A DNA stretch of 64,000 nucleotides from Pseudomonas sp. N40(2020) (GTDB lineage: Bacteria; Pseudomonadota; Gammaproteobacteria; Pseudomonadales; Pseudomonadaceae), in contig NZ_JACSZV010000021.1 of the NCBI RefSeq assembly GCF_014472415.1, positions 45,301-109,300 on the forward strand, given 5' to 3'. The position numbers and the translations under genes are program-made. The notes beneath the pieces were generated by a model that saw only the letters and a program-made list of their open reading frames with translations, made no database searches and was not told the DNA's origin. Positions 35,285 to 44,321 of the stretch are shown in pieces (positions within the stretch are counted from its first letter, which is position 1; every line of letters begins with the position of its first letter).

Positions 35285-35770
35285 TCAGGCGTGGGGAATG
35301 CGTTCGAGGCCGACGAACGGGCAGGCGGCGAGCAGGTCGTTGAGGGTGCGGCCATCGGGCAGGCGCAGATCCTGCGGGGCCAGTTCAGCGAGGGGATAGA
35401 GGACGAACGCACGTTCCTGAATTTGATAGTGCGGGACTTTCAGCCGTGGCTCGTCGATCAGCCTATCACCGAACAGCAGAATATCCAGATCCAGGGTGCG
35501 CGGCCCCCAGCGCTCCAGACGTTCGCGGCCCTGATCGTTCTCGATGGCTTGCAAGGCATCGAGCAGTTCCAGCGGCGCCATATTGCTCTCGAGCGCTGCA
35601 ACCGCGTTGGTATAACGCGGTTGGCCCGGCAGCAACGAGTCGCTTTGGTAGAAGGCTGAAACGCCGGCCAGCGTGGTCAGCGACAATTGCCCCAACGCCT
35701 CGACGGCGCTGCGCAATTGTTCGGCTGGGTCAGCGAGGTTGCTGCCCATGCCGATGTAGATACGTTCCAT
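35285..35770 (-). CDS. folK: 2-amino-4-hydroxy-6-hydroxymethyldihydropteridine pyrophosphokinase FolK
   Basis: A 161-residue HPPK. It has YIGMGSNLADP at the N-terminus, the signature GPRTLDLDILLFGD with Mg-binding Asp, and VPHYQIQERAFVLYPLAELAP. It transfers pyrophosphate to hydroxymethyl-dihydropterin in folate synthesis. It starts 3 bases after the pcnB stop, so the two are co-transcribed. Confidence 0.95.
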   Translation of the reverse strand: MERIYIGMGSNLADPAEQLRSAVEALGQLSLTTLAGVSAFYQSDSLLPGQPRYTNAVAALESNMAPLELLDALQAIENDQGRERLERWGPRTLDLDILLFGDRLIDEPRLKVPHYQIQERAFVLYPLAELAPQDLRLPDGRTLNDLLAACPFVGLERIPHA

Positions 35771-35773
35771 GCC

Positions 35774-37177
35774 TTACTCGCCCGATGCGCTCGGAGCACC
35801 GGCGGTGCGTTTGCGCTTGGAACCGCTGCTGCGGCGACGCTTGCGCGGAGCACCGCTGGCGTCATCACCTTTGCCGCTCAGATCACGGATCATGTCGCGA
35901 CGCTCGCTGTCGTTGGCGTCCTGATAATCGGTCCACCATTCGCCCAGGCCATCGGTCTGCTCGCCAGCGCTTTCACGCAACAGCAGGAAGTCGTAACCGG
36001 CGCGGAAACGTGGATTGTCCAGCAGCAGATCGGCACGTTTGCCGCTGCGCCGTGGCAGGCGTTCCTGCATGTCCCAGATTTCGCGGATCGGCATGGTGAA
36101 GCGCTTCGGAATCGCAATGCGCTGGCACTGTTCGGCAATCAGTTCGTGCGCCGCTTCCTGCATGGCCGGAATCGGCGGCATGCCACGTTCTTGCAGACGC
36201 AACACACGGGCCGGCAGGGCAGGCCAGAGCATGGCGGCAAACAGGAACGCCGGGGTTACCGGTTTGTTCTGCTTGATCCGCAGATCGGTGTTGGTCAGCG
36301 CTTCACTGATCAGCGTGTGGGTGTATTCCGGGTTGTGTTCCAGTGCGTCGGCACTGGCCGGGAACAGCGGGGCGAACAGCTGCAGATCGACCAGCATTTC
36401 GAAGGTAATCGCGCCGTGGCCGGAGAGAAACAGCTTGAGTACTTCTTCGAACAGGCGTGCCGACGGAATCTCGCGCAGCATCGGCGCCAGTTCACGGATC
36501 GGCTGGACGGTGTGCTTCTCGATGCCGAAATTGAGCTTGGCGGCGAAACGCACGGCTCGCAGCATGCGCACCGGGTCTTCCTGATAGCGCTGCTTCGGGT
36601 CGCCGATCAGACGAATCAGATGATTGCGGATGTCGTGTACGCCATTGGCGTAATCGAGAATGCGCTCGCTGACCGGATCGTAATACAGGGCGTTGATGGT
36701 GAAGTCGCGGCGTTGCGCGTCTTCTTCCAGGGTGCCGTAGACGTTGTCGCGCAGAATTCGCCCGCTTTCGTTACGCGAAGACTGGTTGCTGTCTTCGTCG
36801 TCTTCGTTTAGCGGGTGATTGGCGCGGAAGGTCGCGACTTCGATGATTTCGCGACCGAAGTGGATATGAACCAGTTTGAAGCGACGTCCGATGATTCGCG
36901 CATTGCGGAATTCGGCACGGACTTGCTCAGGGGTGGCGCTGGTGGCGACGTCGAAATCCTTGGGCGTGATGCCCAACAGCATGTCACGCACGCAACCGCC
37001 GACCAGATAGGCCTGGTAACCGGCGCCCTGCAAGCGTTCGACGATATTGACCGCGTAGCGGCTGAACTGCGTTTTCTGCAGCGAATGTTGGCCGCTGTTG
37101 AGCACTTCAGGGGTGCTGCGGATGTGTTGCGTACGACGCACGGGAGCTCGGAATGACTGGAACAACTTCTTCAGCAT
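35774..37177 (-). CDS. pcnB: Poly(A) polymerase PcnB
   Basis: A 467-residue class II nucleotidyltransferase: AYLVGGCVRDMLLGITPKDFDVATSA holds the catalytic GG and DxD. RRDFTINALYYDP and the RNA-binding neck (DPVRMLRAVRFAAKLNFGIE) follow, and the C-terminus is a basic tail (RKRRRSSGSKRKR). It adds 3' A tails that mark RNA for decay. The ATG giving MLKKLFQSF fits the family; the ORF runs 114 bases further. It lies downstream of crcZ, the conserved Pseudomonas order. Confidence 0.94.
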   Translation of the reverse strand: MLKKLFQSFRAPVRRTQHIRSTPEVLNSGQHSLQKTQFSRYAVNIVERLQGAGYQAYLVGGCVRDMLLGITPKDFDVATSATPEQVRAEFRNARIIGRRFKLVHIHFGREIIEVATFRANHPLNEDDEDSNQSSRNESGRILRDNVYGTLEEDAQRRDFTINALYYDPVSERILDYANGVHDIRNHLIRLIGDPKQRYQEDPVRMLRAVRFAAKLNFGIEKHTVQPIRELAPMLREIPSARLFEEVLKLFLSGHGAITFEMLVDLQLFAPLFPASADALEHNPEYTHTLISEALTNTDLRIKQNKPVTPAFLFAAMLWPALPARVLRLQERGMPPIPAMQEAAHELIAEQCQRIAIPKRFTMPIREIWDMQERLPRRSGKRADLLLDNPRFRAGYDFLLLRESAGEQTDGLGEWWTDYQDANDSERRDMIRDLSGKGDDASGAPRKRRRSSGSKRKRTAGAPSASGE

Positions 37178-37344
37178 GGGATGCACTGTTTGAAGGAATG
37201 TTCGGCCAAACCAAAGAATGACCGCATGATGGGCGCAGATTCTAGCATTTAGTCGGGGGATGGTGTAGGACGCAGCCGTTTTACGCTGCAAGCCGCGGGC
37301 TACAGGCGTCGAGCCTTGAAAATGTGGGGAGTTTTGCCGGGAGG

Positions 37345-37714
37345 GAGAAACTACAAGGGGAGCCGAAGCTCCCCAAGAAGTAGTTGCGTGCTCTTTTTAT
37401 TATTGATTCGGGCTTCTTGTTTTTGTTGAGTGCCCTCGCCATGAAGCTTTTCCTTCATGACCCTCCCAATCGGGAGCCAAGAGCAAACGGATTGCTTTGG
37501 TCGCTGAATTGCAGTGATCTCTCGATCCAACCAGTACAGGCTCTGTCTTAGGACAGTTTTTGTTGTTCTCGGCCTGGTCGTGGGGCAAGCCCCAAATACA
37601 ACGCCTCTCCAAAAGAATCAGTTAGCTGCGCCTCTCGCCGTCTTGTTTTTATTGTGCGTGAGTCGATTCGTCTTATTTTTATTGTCTTGTGCATTGCTTG
37701 TTATTGTTCTTGTA
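37345..37714 (-). ncRNA. crcZ: CrcZ, Hfq/Crc-titrating small RNA
   Basis: Between pcnB and cbrB on the minus strand, as in all Pseudomonas I know. About 370 bases begin near 37714, 12 bases after a sigma-54 promoter. The RNA is full of A-rich catabolite-activity motifs of the AAnAAnAA type: ACAAGAACAATAACAAG at the 5' end, ACAATAAAAATAAG, CACAATAAAAACAAG, GAACAACAAAAACTG, CAACAAAAACAAGAAG and AATCAATAATAAAAAG. It ends with a hairpin, GGGGAGC-TTCG-GCTCCCC (37374-37357). CrcZ sequesters Hfq/Crc and so relieves catabolite repression. Both ends are estimates. No translated frame inside looks real. Confidence 0.9.
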
Positions 37715-37722
37715 CCAAACAT

Positions 37723-37741
37723 ATAGCAGGTGCCGTGCCAA
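37723..37741 (-). promoter_or_regulatory. Sigma-54 promoter of crcZ
   Basis: On the minus strand TTGGCACGGCACCTGCTAT, a near-perfect -24/-12 element (TGGCAC, five bases, CTGC). It is the promoter activated by CbrB. Confidence 0.92.
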
Positions 37742-37800
37742 CTTTTGTGAAGGCCAATAAAACAAGGGGTTAGGTCGATATAACCGTTTTAGAGGGGCGA

Positions 37801-37838
37801 AAAAAAGCCGGGGTTTCGTTACCGATAACCCCGGCTTC
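37801..37838 (-). terminator. Terminator of cbrB
   Basis: Stem AAGCCGGGGTT / AACCCCGGCTT, then a run of T on the minus strand. It lies between the CbrB site and the crcZ promoter, so cbrB and crcZ are separate transcripts. Confidence 0.85.
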
Positions 37839-37864
37839 TGTTACGTGGAAAGGCTGAGGTAACA
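37839..37864. promoter_or_regulatory. CbrB upstream activating site for crcZ
   Basis: TGTTAC (37839-37844), 14 bases, GTAACA (37859-37864): exactly the TGTTAC-N14-GTAACA inverted repeat reported for CbrB. It lies about 125-150 bases before the crcZ start and inside the cbrB 3' untranslated region. Confidence 0.88.
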
Positions 37865-37911
37865 GTTTTTTCACATCTTCATGCGTTACCCGCACACTCG
37901 ACAGGTAACGT

Positions 37912-39348
37912 TCAGCTCTCGCTGGCGACCCCGGTCTTGCGCCGTGGGATGCCCAAGCGCTGACGGCGTTCCCACAGGCATTTACGGCTGACGCCCAGTT
38001 TGCGCGCCAGTTCGGTCTCGGTCATGTGGTCCTGATGCTCAAGCACGAAGTGCTGGAAGTAGTCTTCCAGCGACAGATCTTCGGTCGGTTCATGGCTGCT
38101 GTTGCTGCTGTTACCCGCCGTCTGTGGCGGCAGACCAATGAATTCGTCGTCTTCCAGATCGCTCAGCTCGATATCGATGCCCAGCAGGTCGGCGGAGATT
38201 TCCGGGCTCTCGCTGAGGATCACCGCGCGCTCGACGGCGTTTTCCAGTTCTCGCACGTTACCCGGCCAGGAATAGTGACGGATCGCCTGTTCGGCATCCG
38301 CGGCAAATTTCAGGTCGGTACGGTTGATGCGCGCACTCTGGCGGGCGAGGAAAGCATTGGCGATTTCGTTGACGTCGGCGCCACGCTCGCGCAGGGCCGG
38401 CAGTTTCAACGCGATCACGTGCAGACGGTAATAAAGGTCTTCACGGAACTGGCCGATTTTCGCCAGGCTCTTCAGGTCGCGGTGGGTCGCGGCGATCAAA
38501 CGCACATCGACCTTCTGCGACTGCACCGAACCAACGCGGCGAATCTCGCCTTCCTGCAATACACGCAGCAGGCGAGCCTGGGCTTCCAGCGGCAATTCGC
38601 CGATCTCATCGAGGAATAGCGTGCCACCGTCCGCCGCTTCCACCAGACCGGCACGCCCGGCGCTGGCGCCAGTGAACGCGCCTTTCTCGTGGCCGAACAG
38701 TTCGGACTCGATCAGGCTTTCCGGGATGGCCGCGCAGTTCACCGAGATCATCGGCGCCTTGGCGCGTTTCGACAGGTTGTGCAGGGCGCGGGCAACCAGC
38801 TCTTTACCCGTGCCGGATTCGCCCTGAATCAGAACATTGGAATCGGTCGGCGCCACTTTGCGGATCTTGCTGTACAGGTCCTGCATCGGTGGACAGGAGC
38901 CGATGATGCCGATTTCGCCGTTGCTGTTGTCGACGGCGGCTTTGCCGCTGCCATTGGCGGTTTTACCGGTAACAACTTCGCCGGCAGCAGGCGCCGACTG
39001 ACGGTCTCGCAGAATCCGCGCGACAGCCTGAAGCATTTCATCGTGGTCGAAAGGCTTGGCGATATAGTCCACCGCGCCCATCTTCATCGAGTCGACCGCC
39101 GAGCGCAGGCTGGCGTAACTGGTCATGATCAGCACCGGCGTGCCCTGGCCAAGCTTGATCAGCTCGGTACCCGGCGCACCCGGCAGGCGCAGATCGCTGA
39201 CGATCAGATCGAACGTAGGAATGGTGAAGCGTTCTTGTGCTTCCTGCACTGAACCGGCTTCGCTGACCTGGTACTGGTTACGTTCCAGCAGGCGGCGCAA
39301 GGCGGAGCGGATAATTGTTTCGTCTTCGACGATCAAAATGTGCGGCAT
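37912..39348 (-). CDS. cbrB: Response regulator CbrB (sigma-54 activator)
   Basis: A 478-residue NtrC-family regulator. The receiver has Asp52 (FDLIVSDLRLPG), the AAA+ domain has GESGTGKE and GAFTGA, and TLFLDEIGEL is present. The C-terminal Fis-type HTH is ETELARKLGVSRKCLWERRQRLG. It activates crcZ and genes for amino-acid catabolism in response to carbon:nitrogen balance. It starts 22 bases after cbrA. Its binding sites lie just beyond its own stop codon. Confidence 0.96.
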   Translation of the reverse strand: MPHILIVEDETIIRSALRRLLERNQYQVSEAGSVQEAQERFTIPTFDLIVSDLRLPGAPGTELIKLGQGTPVLIMTSYASLRSAVDSMKMGAVDYIAKPFDHDEMLQAVARILRDRQSAPAAGEVVTGKTANGSGKAAVDNSNGEIGIIGSCPPMQDLYSKIRKVAPTDSNVLIQGESGTGKELVARALHNLSKRAKAPMISVNCAAIPESLIESELFGHEKGAFTGASAGRAGLVEAADGGTLFLDEIGELPLEAQARLLRVLQEGEIRRVGSVQSQKVDVRLIAATHRDLKSLAKIGQFREDLYYRLHVIALKLPALRERGADVNEIANAFLARQSARINRTDLKFAADAEQAIRHYSWPGNVRELENAVERAVILSESPEISADLLGIDIELSDLEDDEFIGLPPQTAGNSSNSSHEPTEDLSLEDYFQHFVLEHQDHMTETELARKLGVSRKCLWERRQRLGIPRRKTGVASES

Positions 39349-39370
39349 TGATTCGATACTCTCGACGGTC

Positions 39371-42325
39371 TCAGTTCACAGCGGACGTCGCTTCGACATG
39401 ACGCGGTAAGGTCACCCGGATACGGGTGCCGCGTTGGCTTTGTACATCAGCCGGGCTGTCGATGGTGATTTGTCCATAATGCTCTTCAACGATGGAATAG
39501 ACCAGTGCAAGGCCCAGACCGGTGCCTTCGCCAGGATCCTTGGTGGTGAAGAAGGGTTCGAACAATCGGTCCATGATGTTCTTCGGAATACCACTGCCTT
39601 CGTCCTCGACGATCAGATCGACCGTGTGTTCGCCGGCTTCGCTCTTGACCCGCACCGCACTGCCCGCAGGCGACGCGTCACGGGCGTTGGAGAGCAGATT
39701 GATGAGGACCTGGGCGAGTCGCTGCGGATCACCTTCGACCCAGTGATCCGGATCGCACAGGTTGTAGAACTGCACTTCGAAATTGCGTCGGTTCAGGGCC
39801 AGCAGGCCGATGGCGTCCTGGGCCACTTCCGCCAGACAAACGGGCTCGTCGCTGTGCTGATGGCTGCCGGCATGGGCAAAACTCATCAGCGACTGAACGA
39901 TACGTGACACGCGTTTGGTCTGTTCGAGGATCTGCCCGCTGATTTCCGTCAGCTCGCCATCGTCTTCGCGTTCTTCGCGCAGGTTCTGCGCCAGACAGGC
40001 GATGCCGGTGATCGGGTTACCGATTTCGTGGGCCACACCGGCCGCAAGACGACCGATGCTCGCCAGGCGCTCGGAGTGCACCAATTTGTCTTCGAGCATC
40101 TGGGTTTCAGTCAGATCTTCCACCAGCAACACCAAACCACTGTTACCCGGCGCCAAGGGCTCGTCGATTGCGGCTTTGTGCAGGTTCAGCCAGCGGGTCT
40201 GGCCATCGAGCGCCAGGTGCTGTTTGTGCAAATGCTCGTCAGGCAAGTTGATGAAGCCTTGCAGCAATTCTTTCCACGGATTGCCGATGGTGCTCAGGCG
40301 GGAACCGACCACCCGTTGCGCGGCGATCCCGGTCAGCTCCTCCATGGCCTTGTTCCACATCAGGATCTCTTGATCCTTGGCCAGCGAGCAGACGCCCATC
40401 GGCAATTCCTGCAGGGTCTGGCGGTGGTAGCGGCGCAGGGCGTCGAGCTCGGCGGCCAGACCTGTGAGGCGCGAGTGGTAATCCTCGAGGCGGCTTTCGA
40501 TGAAGTGAATGTCTTCGGTGACATAGTTTTCGCCGCCGGCCTTGTACGGCAGGAAGGTTTCGACCATGTCCTGCGCCACACTTGGGCCCATCAGCCCGGA
40601 AAGGTTGGCTTCGATACGGTCGCGCAGACGGCGCAAGGCGTAAGGGCGGCGTTCATCGAATGGCAAATAAAGGTCACGCAGCGCCTGTTCGACTTCTTTC
40701 TGCGCAGCCTTGGCACCCAGTGGTTTGGCCAGTTGCGTGGCGAATTCCTGTGGCGAGGCAGCGTGCAGTTCCCGGCGTTGCGGGCGGCGCACGTTATCCA
40801 CCGCGCAGGCTTCGGCGGCGCTGGCTTCTTCGGGACTGGCGTTGGTGAACAGCGAAATCAGGGTGAACATCAATACGTTGGCGGCCAGTGACGCGATGGC
40901 AGCCATGTGCCAACTGGTGTCGTCCAGCACGTAAATCATGTTCAGCAGCGGAATGTAGAAACCCTGCAGATTGCCGACCAGCGGCAACAGCATGGTGATC
41001 ACCCAGACCAGAATCCCGGCCAGCAGACCGGCAATAAAGCCGCGACGGTTGGCGGTCGGCCAGTACAGCACCGACAGCACGCCCGGCAGGAATTGCAGGG
41101 TCGCTACGAAGGCCACGATGCCCAGGTTGGCCAGATCCTGCCCGGCGCCGAGCAGCAGATAGAAGCAGAAACCAGCCATGATGATCGCGACGATCAGCGC
41201 CCGGCGCGTCCACTTCAGCCAGCGGTAGATATTGCCTTCGGCCGGTGGCTGATAAAGCGGCAGCACCAGGTGGTTCAGGGCCATGCCCGACAACGCCAGG
41301 GTGGTGACGATGATCAAGCCGCTGGCCGCCGACAGGCCACCAACGTAGGCGAGCAATGCCAAAGGCTTGCTGTTGGCGGCAATGCCGATGCCGAGGGTGA
41401 AGTATTCCGGATCGGTCGTGGCACCAAGCTTGAGGCCGGCCCACAGGATCAGCGGCACCGCCAGACTCATCAACAACAGGAACAGCGGCAGGCCCCAACT
41501 GGCACTCACCAGTGAGCGCGGGTTGAGGTTCTCGGTAAAGGTCATGTGATACATGTGCGGCATCACGATCGCCGAGGCGAAGAACACCAGCAGCAACGTG
41601 CGCCACGGGCCTTCCTGCAACGGCGTGTGCAATGCGGCGAGGGCGGTCTGGTTTTGCAGCAGCCAGAGTTCCAGCTGTTGCGGGCCGTCGAACACGCCAT
41701 AGAGGGCGTACAGGCCAACGCCGCCGAGGGCGATCAGTTTGATCACCGACTCAAAGGCAATCGCGAACACCAGCCCTTCGTGTTTCTCGCGGGTGGCGAT
41801 GTGGCGCGAGCCAAAGAAGATCGTGAACAGAATGATCAACGCACAGAATGCCAGCGCCACGCGGCTTTGAATCGGTTCACCGGTGAGAATGCCGATGGAG
41901 TCGGCCACTGCCTGAATCTGTAATGCCAGCAGCGGCAAGACGCCGATCAGCATGAAAATCGTGGTCAGTGCCCCGGCCCAAGTGCTGCGAAAACGGAACG
42001 CAAACAGATCCGCCAACGACGACAGTTGATAGGTGCGGGTGATTTTCAGAATTGGATAGAGCAACACCGGCGCCAGCAGAAACGCGCCGGACACCCCGAG
42101 ATAACTGGAGAGAAAGCCGTAGCCGTACTGATAGGCCAGGCCAACCGTGCCGTAGAACGCCCAGGCACTGGCATAGACCCCCAGCGACAGGGTGTAAGTC
42201 AACGGGTGGCGAATGATCGCCCGGGGGATCATGCCCCGTTCGCTGATCCAGGCTACGCCGAACAGCACCGCCAGGTAGGCGGCGCTGACCAGGATCATCT
42301 GGGTCAGGCTAAAGCTCATCGGCAT
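39371..42325 (-). CDS. cbrA: Hybrid transporter-sensor kinase CbrA
   Basis: A 984-residue protein. About 13 membrane segments of an SLC5-type sodium/solute symporter occupy roughly residues 1-500, then a STAC-like linker, a PAS domain (about 620-740), and HisKA with phospho-acceptor His766 (LAAGVAHEIGNPITG). The HATPase domain follows (NLLSNARDAS, DEGSGIP, GTGLGLALV). The fusion of a histidine-transporter-like module to a kinase is characteristic of CbrA. It signals to CbrB. The ATG at 42325 overlaps the end of cbrX by 17 bases; a second ATG 6 bases later is possible. Confidence 0.95.
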   Translation of the reverse strand: MPMSFSLTQMILVSAAYLAVLFGVAWISERGMIPRAIIRHPLTYTLSLGVYASAWAFYGTVGLAYQYGYGFLSSYLGVSGAFLLAPVLLYPILKITRTYQLSSLADLFAFRFRSTWAGALTTIFMLIGVLPLLALQIQAVADSIGILTGEPIQSRVALAFCALIILFTIFFGSRHIATREKHEGLVFAIAFESVIKLIALGGVGLYALYGVFDGPQQLELWLLQNQTALAALHTPLQEGPWRTLLLVFFASAIVMPHMYHMTFTENLNPRSLVSASWGLPLFLLLMSLAVPLILWAGLKLGATTDPEYFTLGIGIAANSKPLALLAYVGGLSAASGLIIVTTLALSGMALNHLVLPLYQPPAEGNIYRWLKWTRRALIVAIIMAGFCFYLLLGAGQDLANLGIVAFVATLQFLPGVLSVLYWPTANRRGFIAGLLAGILVWVITMLLPLVGNLQGFYIPLLNMIYVLDDTSWHMAAIASLAANVLMFTLISLFTNASPEEASAAEACAVDNVRRPQRRELHAASPQEFATQLAKPLGAKAAQKEVEQALRDLYLPFDERRPYALRRLRDRIEANLSGLMGPSVAQDMVETFLPYKAGGENYVTEDIHFIESRLEDYHSRLTGLAAELDALRRYHRQTLQELPMGVCSLAKDQEILMWNKAMEELTGIAAQRVVGSRLSTIGNPWKELLQGFINLPDEHLHKQHLALDGQTRWLNLHKAAIDEPLAPGNSGLVLLVEDLTETQMLEDKLVHSERLASIGRLAAGVAHEIGNPITGIACLAQNLREEREDDGELTEISGQILEQTKRVSRIVQSLMSFAHAGSHQHSDEPVCLAEVAQDAIGLLALNRRNFEVQFYNLCDPDHWVEGDPQRLAQVLINLLSNARDASPAGSAVRVKSEAGEHTVDLIVEDEGSGIPKNIMDRLFEPFFTTKDPGEGTGLGLALVYSIVEEHYGQITIDSPADVQSQRGTRIRVTLPRHVEATSAVN

Positions 42326-42485
42326 CTTTTTGGCTCTGCAGGATGAAGGTCACGACAATCAGGATCAGCCAGAGCAGATAGGGGCGATACCAGGCGCCCG
42401 TAGCGTCGATCCACCAATCCATGATGGCGGGAGAAAACAGATAGATCCCCACGACCAAAAGCAGGACCAAGCGATAGATGTACAT
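42309..42485 (-). CDS. cbrX: Small inner-membrane protein CbrX
   Basis: A 58-residue protein read from the minus strand: two hydrophobic helices (YRLVLLLVVGIYLFS and YLLWLILIVVTFILQ) around MDWWIDATGAWYRP, and a polar tail SQKDADEL. A GAGAGG sequence serves as RBS. Its stop lies inside cbrA, so translation of the two is coupled. I recall a gene named cbrX in exactly this position in P. putida, required for proper cbrA expression; the name rests on position and type of protein. Confidence 0.82.
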   Translation of the reverse strand: MYIYRLVLLLVVGIYLFSPAIMDWWIDATGAWYRPYLLWLILIVVTFILQSQKDADEL

Positions 42486-42562
42486 CCCGGCCTCTCTTTT
42501 TTATGCGCGTGCCCGAAAACGTGCGGCGATGGTAACGGATGGCGGCGCGACTGCAAGTGTCG

Positions 42563-43459
42563 TCATAGCAGTTGCGCTTCGGGCAGGGTCAGTGTGCGCG
42601 GGATCTTGCTGGCATCCCAATGGGCGCTGCCCCAGTTGAGCAGTTCCTGCGGCGATGCATGTGCCAGTTCGGCGCCGGGGTTTTGCCCCAGTGCGCGCAA
42701 GGCCCGCAGCAGCAACGGCGTGGCTTGGTCGGCTTCCAGCGGCGGCGAGCGGTAGGACTTGCCGAGCTTGTTGCCGTCCGGCTGGGTGATCAACGGCAGG
42801 TGCAGATAACGCGGCTGACGCAGGCCCAACAGTTCTTGCAGATAGAGCTGGCGTGGCGTGGAGTCGAGCAGGTCGGCGCCGCGTACGATGTCGGTAACGC
42901 CTTGCCAGGCATCGTCGAGCACCACGGCCAATTGATAGGCATAGAGGCCGTCGCGACGGCGAATCACGAAATCGCCGACATCACGGCCCAAATGCTGTCG
43001 GTATTCGCCCTGCACCCGGTCGATGAAGTGGTATTCGAGTTCCGGCACGCGCAGGCGGATCGCCGCGTCCTGCTGGTCGTGTCCGGCATTGCGGCACAGC
43101 CCCGGATAAATCCCGTCATAGGGCTCCAGCTGTTTGCGCGAGCAGGTGCAGGCGTAGGCCAGGCCATGATTGAACAGGCTGTTGAGCACTTCGGCATACG
43201 CGTCGTGCCGATCACTTTGGCGCACCATCTCGCCGTCCCATTCGAAACCGTAGCTTTCCAGGGCCTTGAGGATCGCCGCTTGTGCACCGGGTTCTTCACG
43301 GGGCGGGTCGAGATCTTCCATGCGCACCAGCCAACGTCCGCCAACCGAACGTGCATCAAGATAAGAGGCGAGGGCGGCAACCAGCGAACCGAAGTGCAGG
43401 TGGCCACTTGGGGTTGGGGCGAAACGGCCGATGTAGGCGGGGGATGTCTTGGCAGTCAT
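42563..43459 (-). CDS. gluQ: Glutamyl-Q tRNA(Asp) synthetase GluQRS
   Basis: A 298-residue shortened GluRS-like enzyme: HIGH-region GRFAPTPSGHLHFGSLVAAL, a Cys/Tyr zinc site (YACTCSRKQL...GLCRNAGHD), KMSKS-like KLGKSYR, and no anticodon-binding domain. It glutamylates queuosine at position 34 of tRNA-Asp. It follows dksA on the same strand, as in E. coli and other Pseudomonas. In this genome it lies upstream of cbrX-cbrA, 77 bases away. Confidence 0.94.
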   Translation of the reverse strand: MTAKTSPAYIGRFAPTPSGHLHFGSLVAALASYLDARSVGGRWLVRMEDLDPPREEPGAQAAILKALESYGFEWDGEMVRQSDRHDAYAEVLNSLFNHGLAYACTCSRKQLEPYDGIYPGLCRNAGHDQQDAAIRLRVPELEYHFIDRVQGEYRQHLGRDVGDFVIRRRDGLYAYQLAVVLDDAWQGVTDIVRGADLLDSTPRQLYLQELLGLRQPRYLHLPLITQPDGNKLGKSYRSPPLEADQATPLLLRALRALGQNPGAELAHASPQELLNWGSAHWDASKIPRTLTLPEAQLL

Positions 43460-43497
43460 TGGGCGAAACTACTTTTCAGGGCGTGCGCAGGTCAACT

Positions 43498-43587
43498 TGT
43501 AGGAGTGAGCCTGCTCGCGATAGCAGTGTGACAATCAACATCATTATTGACTGATCTACCGTGATCGCGAGCAGGCTCACTCCTACA
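43498..43587. repeat. REPIN
   Basis: TGTAGGAGTGAGCCTGCTCG (from 43498) is inverted as CGAGCAGGCTCACTCCTACA (to 43587), around a 44-base spacer, between dksA and gluQ. This variant begins TGTAGGAG rather than CTGTGGGAG. Confidence 0.88.
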
Positions 43588-43605
43588 CAGGCAAAAGGCA
43601 GAAAC

Positions 43606-43636
43606 AAAAACGGAGCGTTCGCACGCTCCGTTTTTC
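43606..43636 (-). terminator. Terminator of dksA
   Basis: Stem AAAAACGGAGCG / CGCTCCGTTTTT, symmetrical so it works on both strands; 13 bases after the dksA stop. Confidence 0.88.
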
Positions 43637-43649
43637 GTTCAGGTCGAGA

Positions 43650-44093
43650 TTACTTGCCGACCTGCTTTTCCTTGATTTCAGCGAGGTTCTTGCAGTCGAC
43701 GCACATGTCGGCTGTCGGGCGGGCTTCGAGGCGCTTGACGCCGATCTCGATGCCGCAGGAATCACACCATCCGTATTCGCCGTCTTCGATCAGTTGCAGA
43801 GTCTTGTCGATCTTCTTGATCAGCTTGCGCTCGCGATCACGGGCGCGCAGTTCGAGGGCGAACTCTTCTTCCTGACTGGCACGGTCGGCCGGGTCGGGGA
43901 AGTTGGCTGCTTCGTCCTTCATGTGATCAACAGTGCGGTCGACTTCCTGCATCAAGTCCAGTTTCCACTTGGTCAGGATCTTGGTGAAGTGCGCGCGCAT
44001 GGGCTTGCCCATGTACTCTTCGTCTTTGGCCTGAACATAAGGTTCGAAGCCACTGATCGCTGTTTGCTGCTGTTGCTTTGCTTGGGTGGGCAT
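43650..44093 (-). CDS. dksA: RNA polymerase-binding transcription factor DksA
   Basis: A 147-residue protein with the coiled-coil tip DPADRASQEEEFALELRARDRER and the zinc finger CDSC...CVDC. With ppGpp it enters the RNA polymerase secondary channel and shuts down rRNA and tRNA promoters of the type found at 12031 and 63443-63782 in this window. SD GAGGCGG precedes the ATG. The 334-base gap to the divergent aminotransferase holds both promoters and an 11-codon frame at 44322, nothing else I can name. Confidence 0.96.
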   Translation of the reverse strand: MPTQAKQQQQTAISGFEPYVQAKDEEYMGKPMRAHFTKILTKWKLDLMQEVDRTVDHMKDEAANFPDPADRASQEEEFALELRARDRERKLIKKIDKTLQLIEDGEYGWCDSCGIEIGVKRLEARPTADMCVDCKNLAEIKEKQVGK

Positions 44094-44321
44094 GAAATGG
44101 ACCGCCTCTACTCTTGTAATCCATTGCGCAGGATTGCTCCATCACCGACACCTGCCGGCCCTGCGGCTGCAAGCGGGCGAACTTACCAGATCAATTCGGC
44201 CCGCGCTACTCCCGGATGTCGAGGCCCCGGCGGGTGGCGCTTGCAAATGTTTGGCAAGCCGTGTCTGGCGGTGTGTGAGACCTGTTCAATCACTGATTTT
44301 AGTCAATCCTGGAGGGTACGC

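Noticed and set aside
37400..37726. Two short open frames (67-70 codons) between pcnB and cbrB
   Set aside because: They lie within CrcZ, have no RBS, and are A/T-rich because of the Hfq/Crc motifs.
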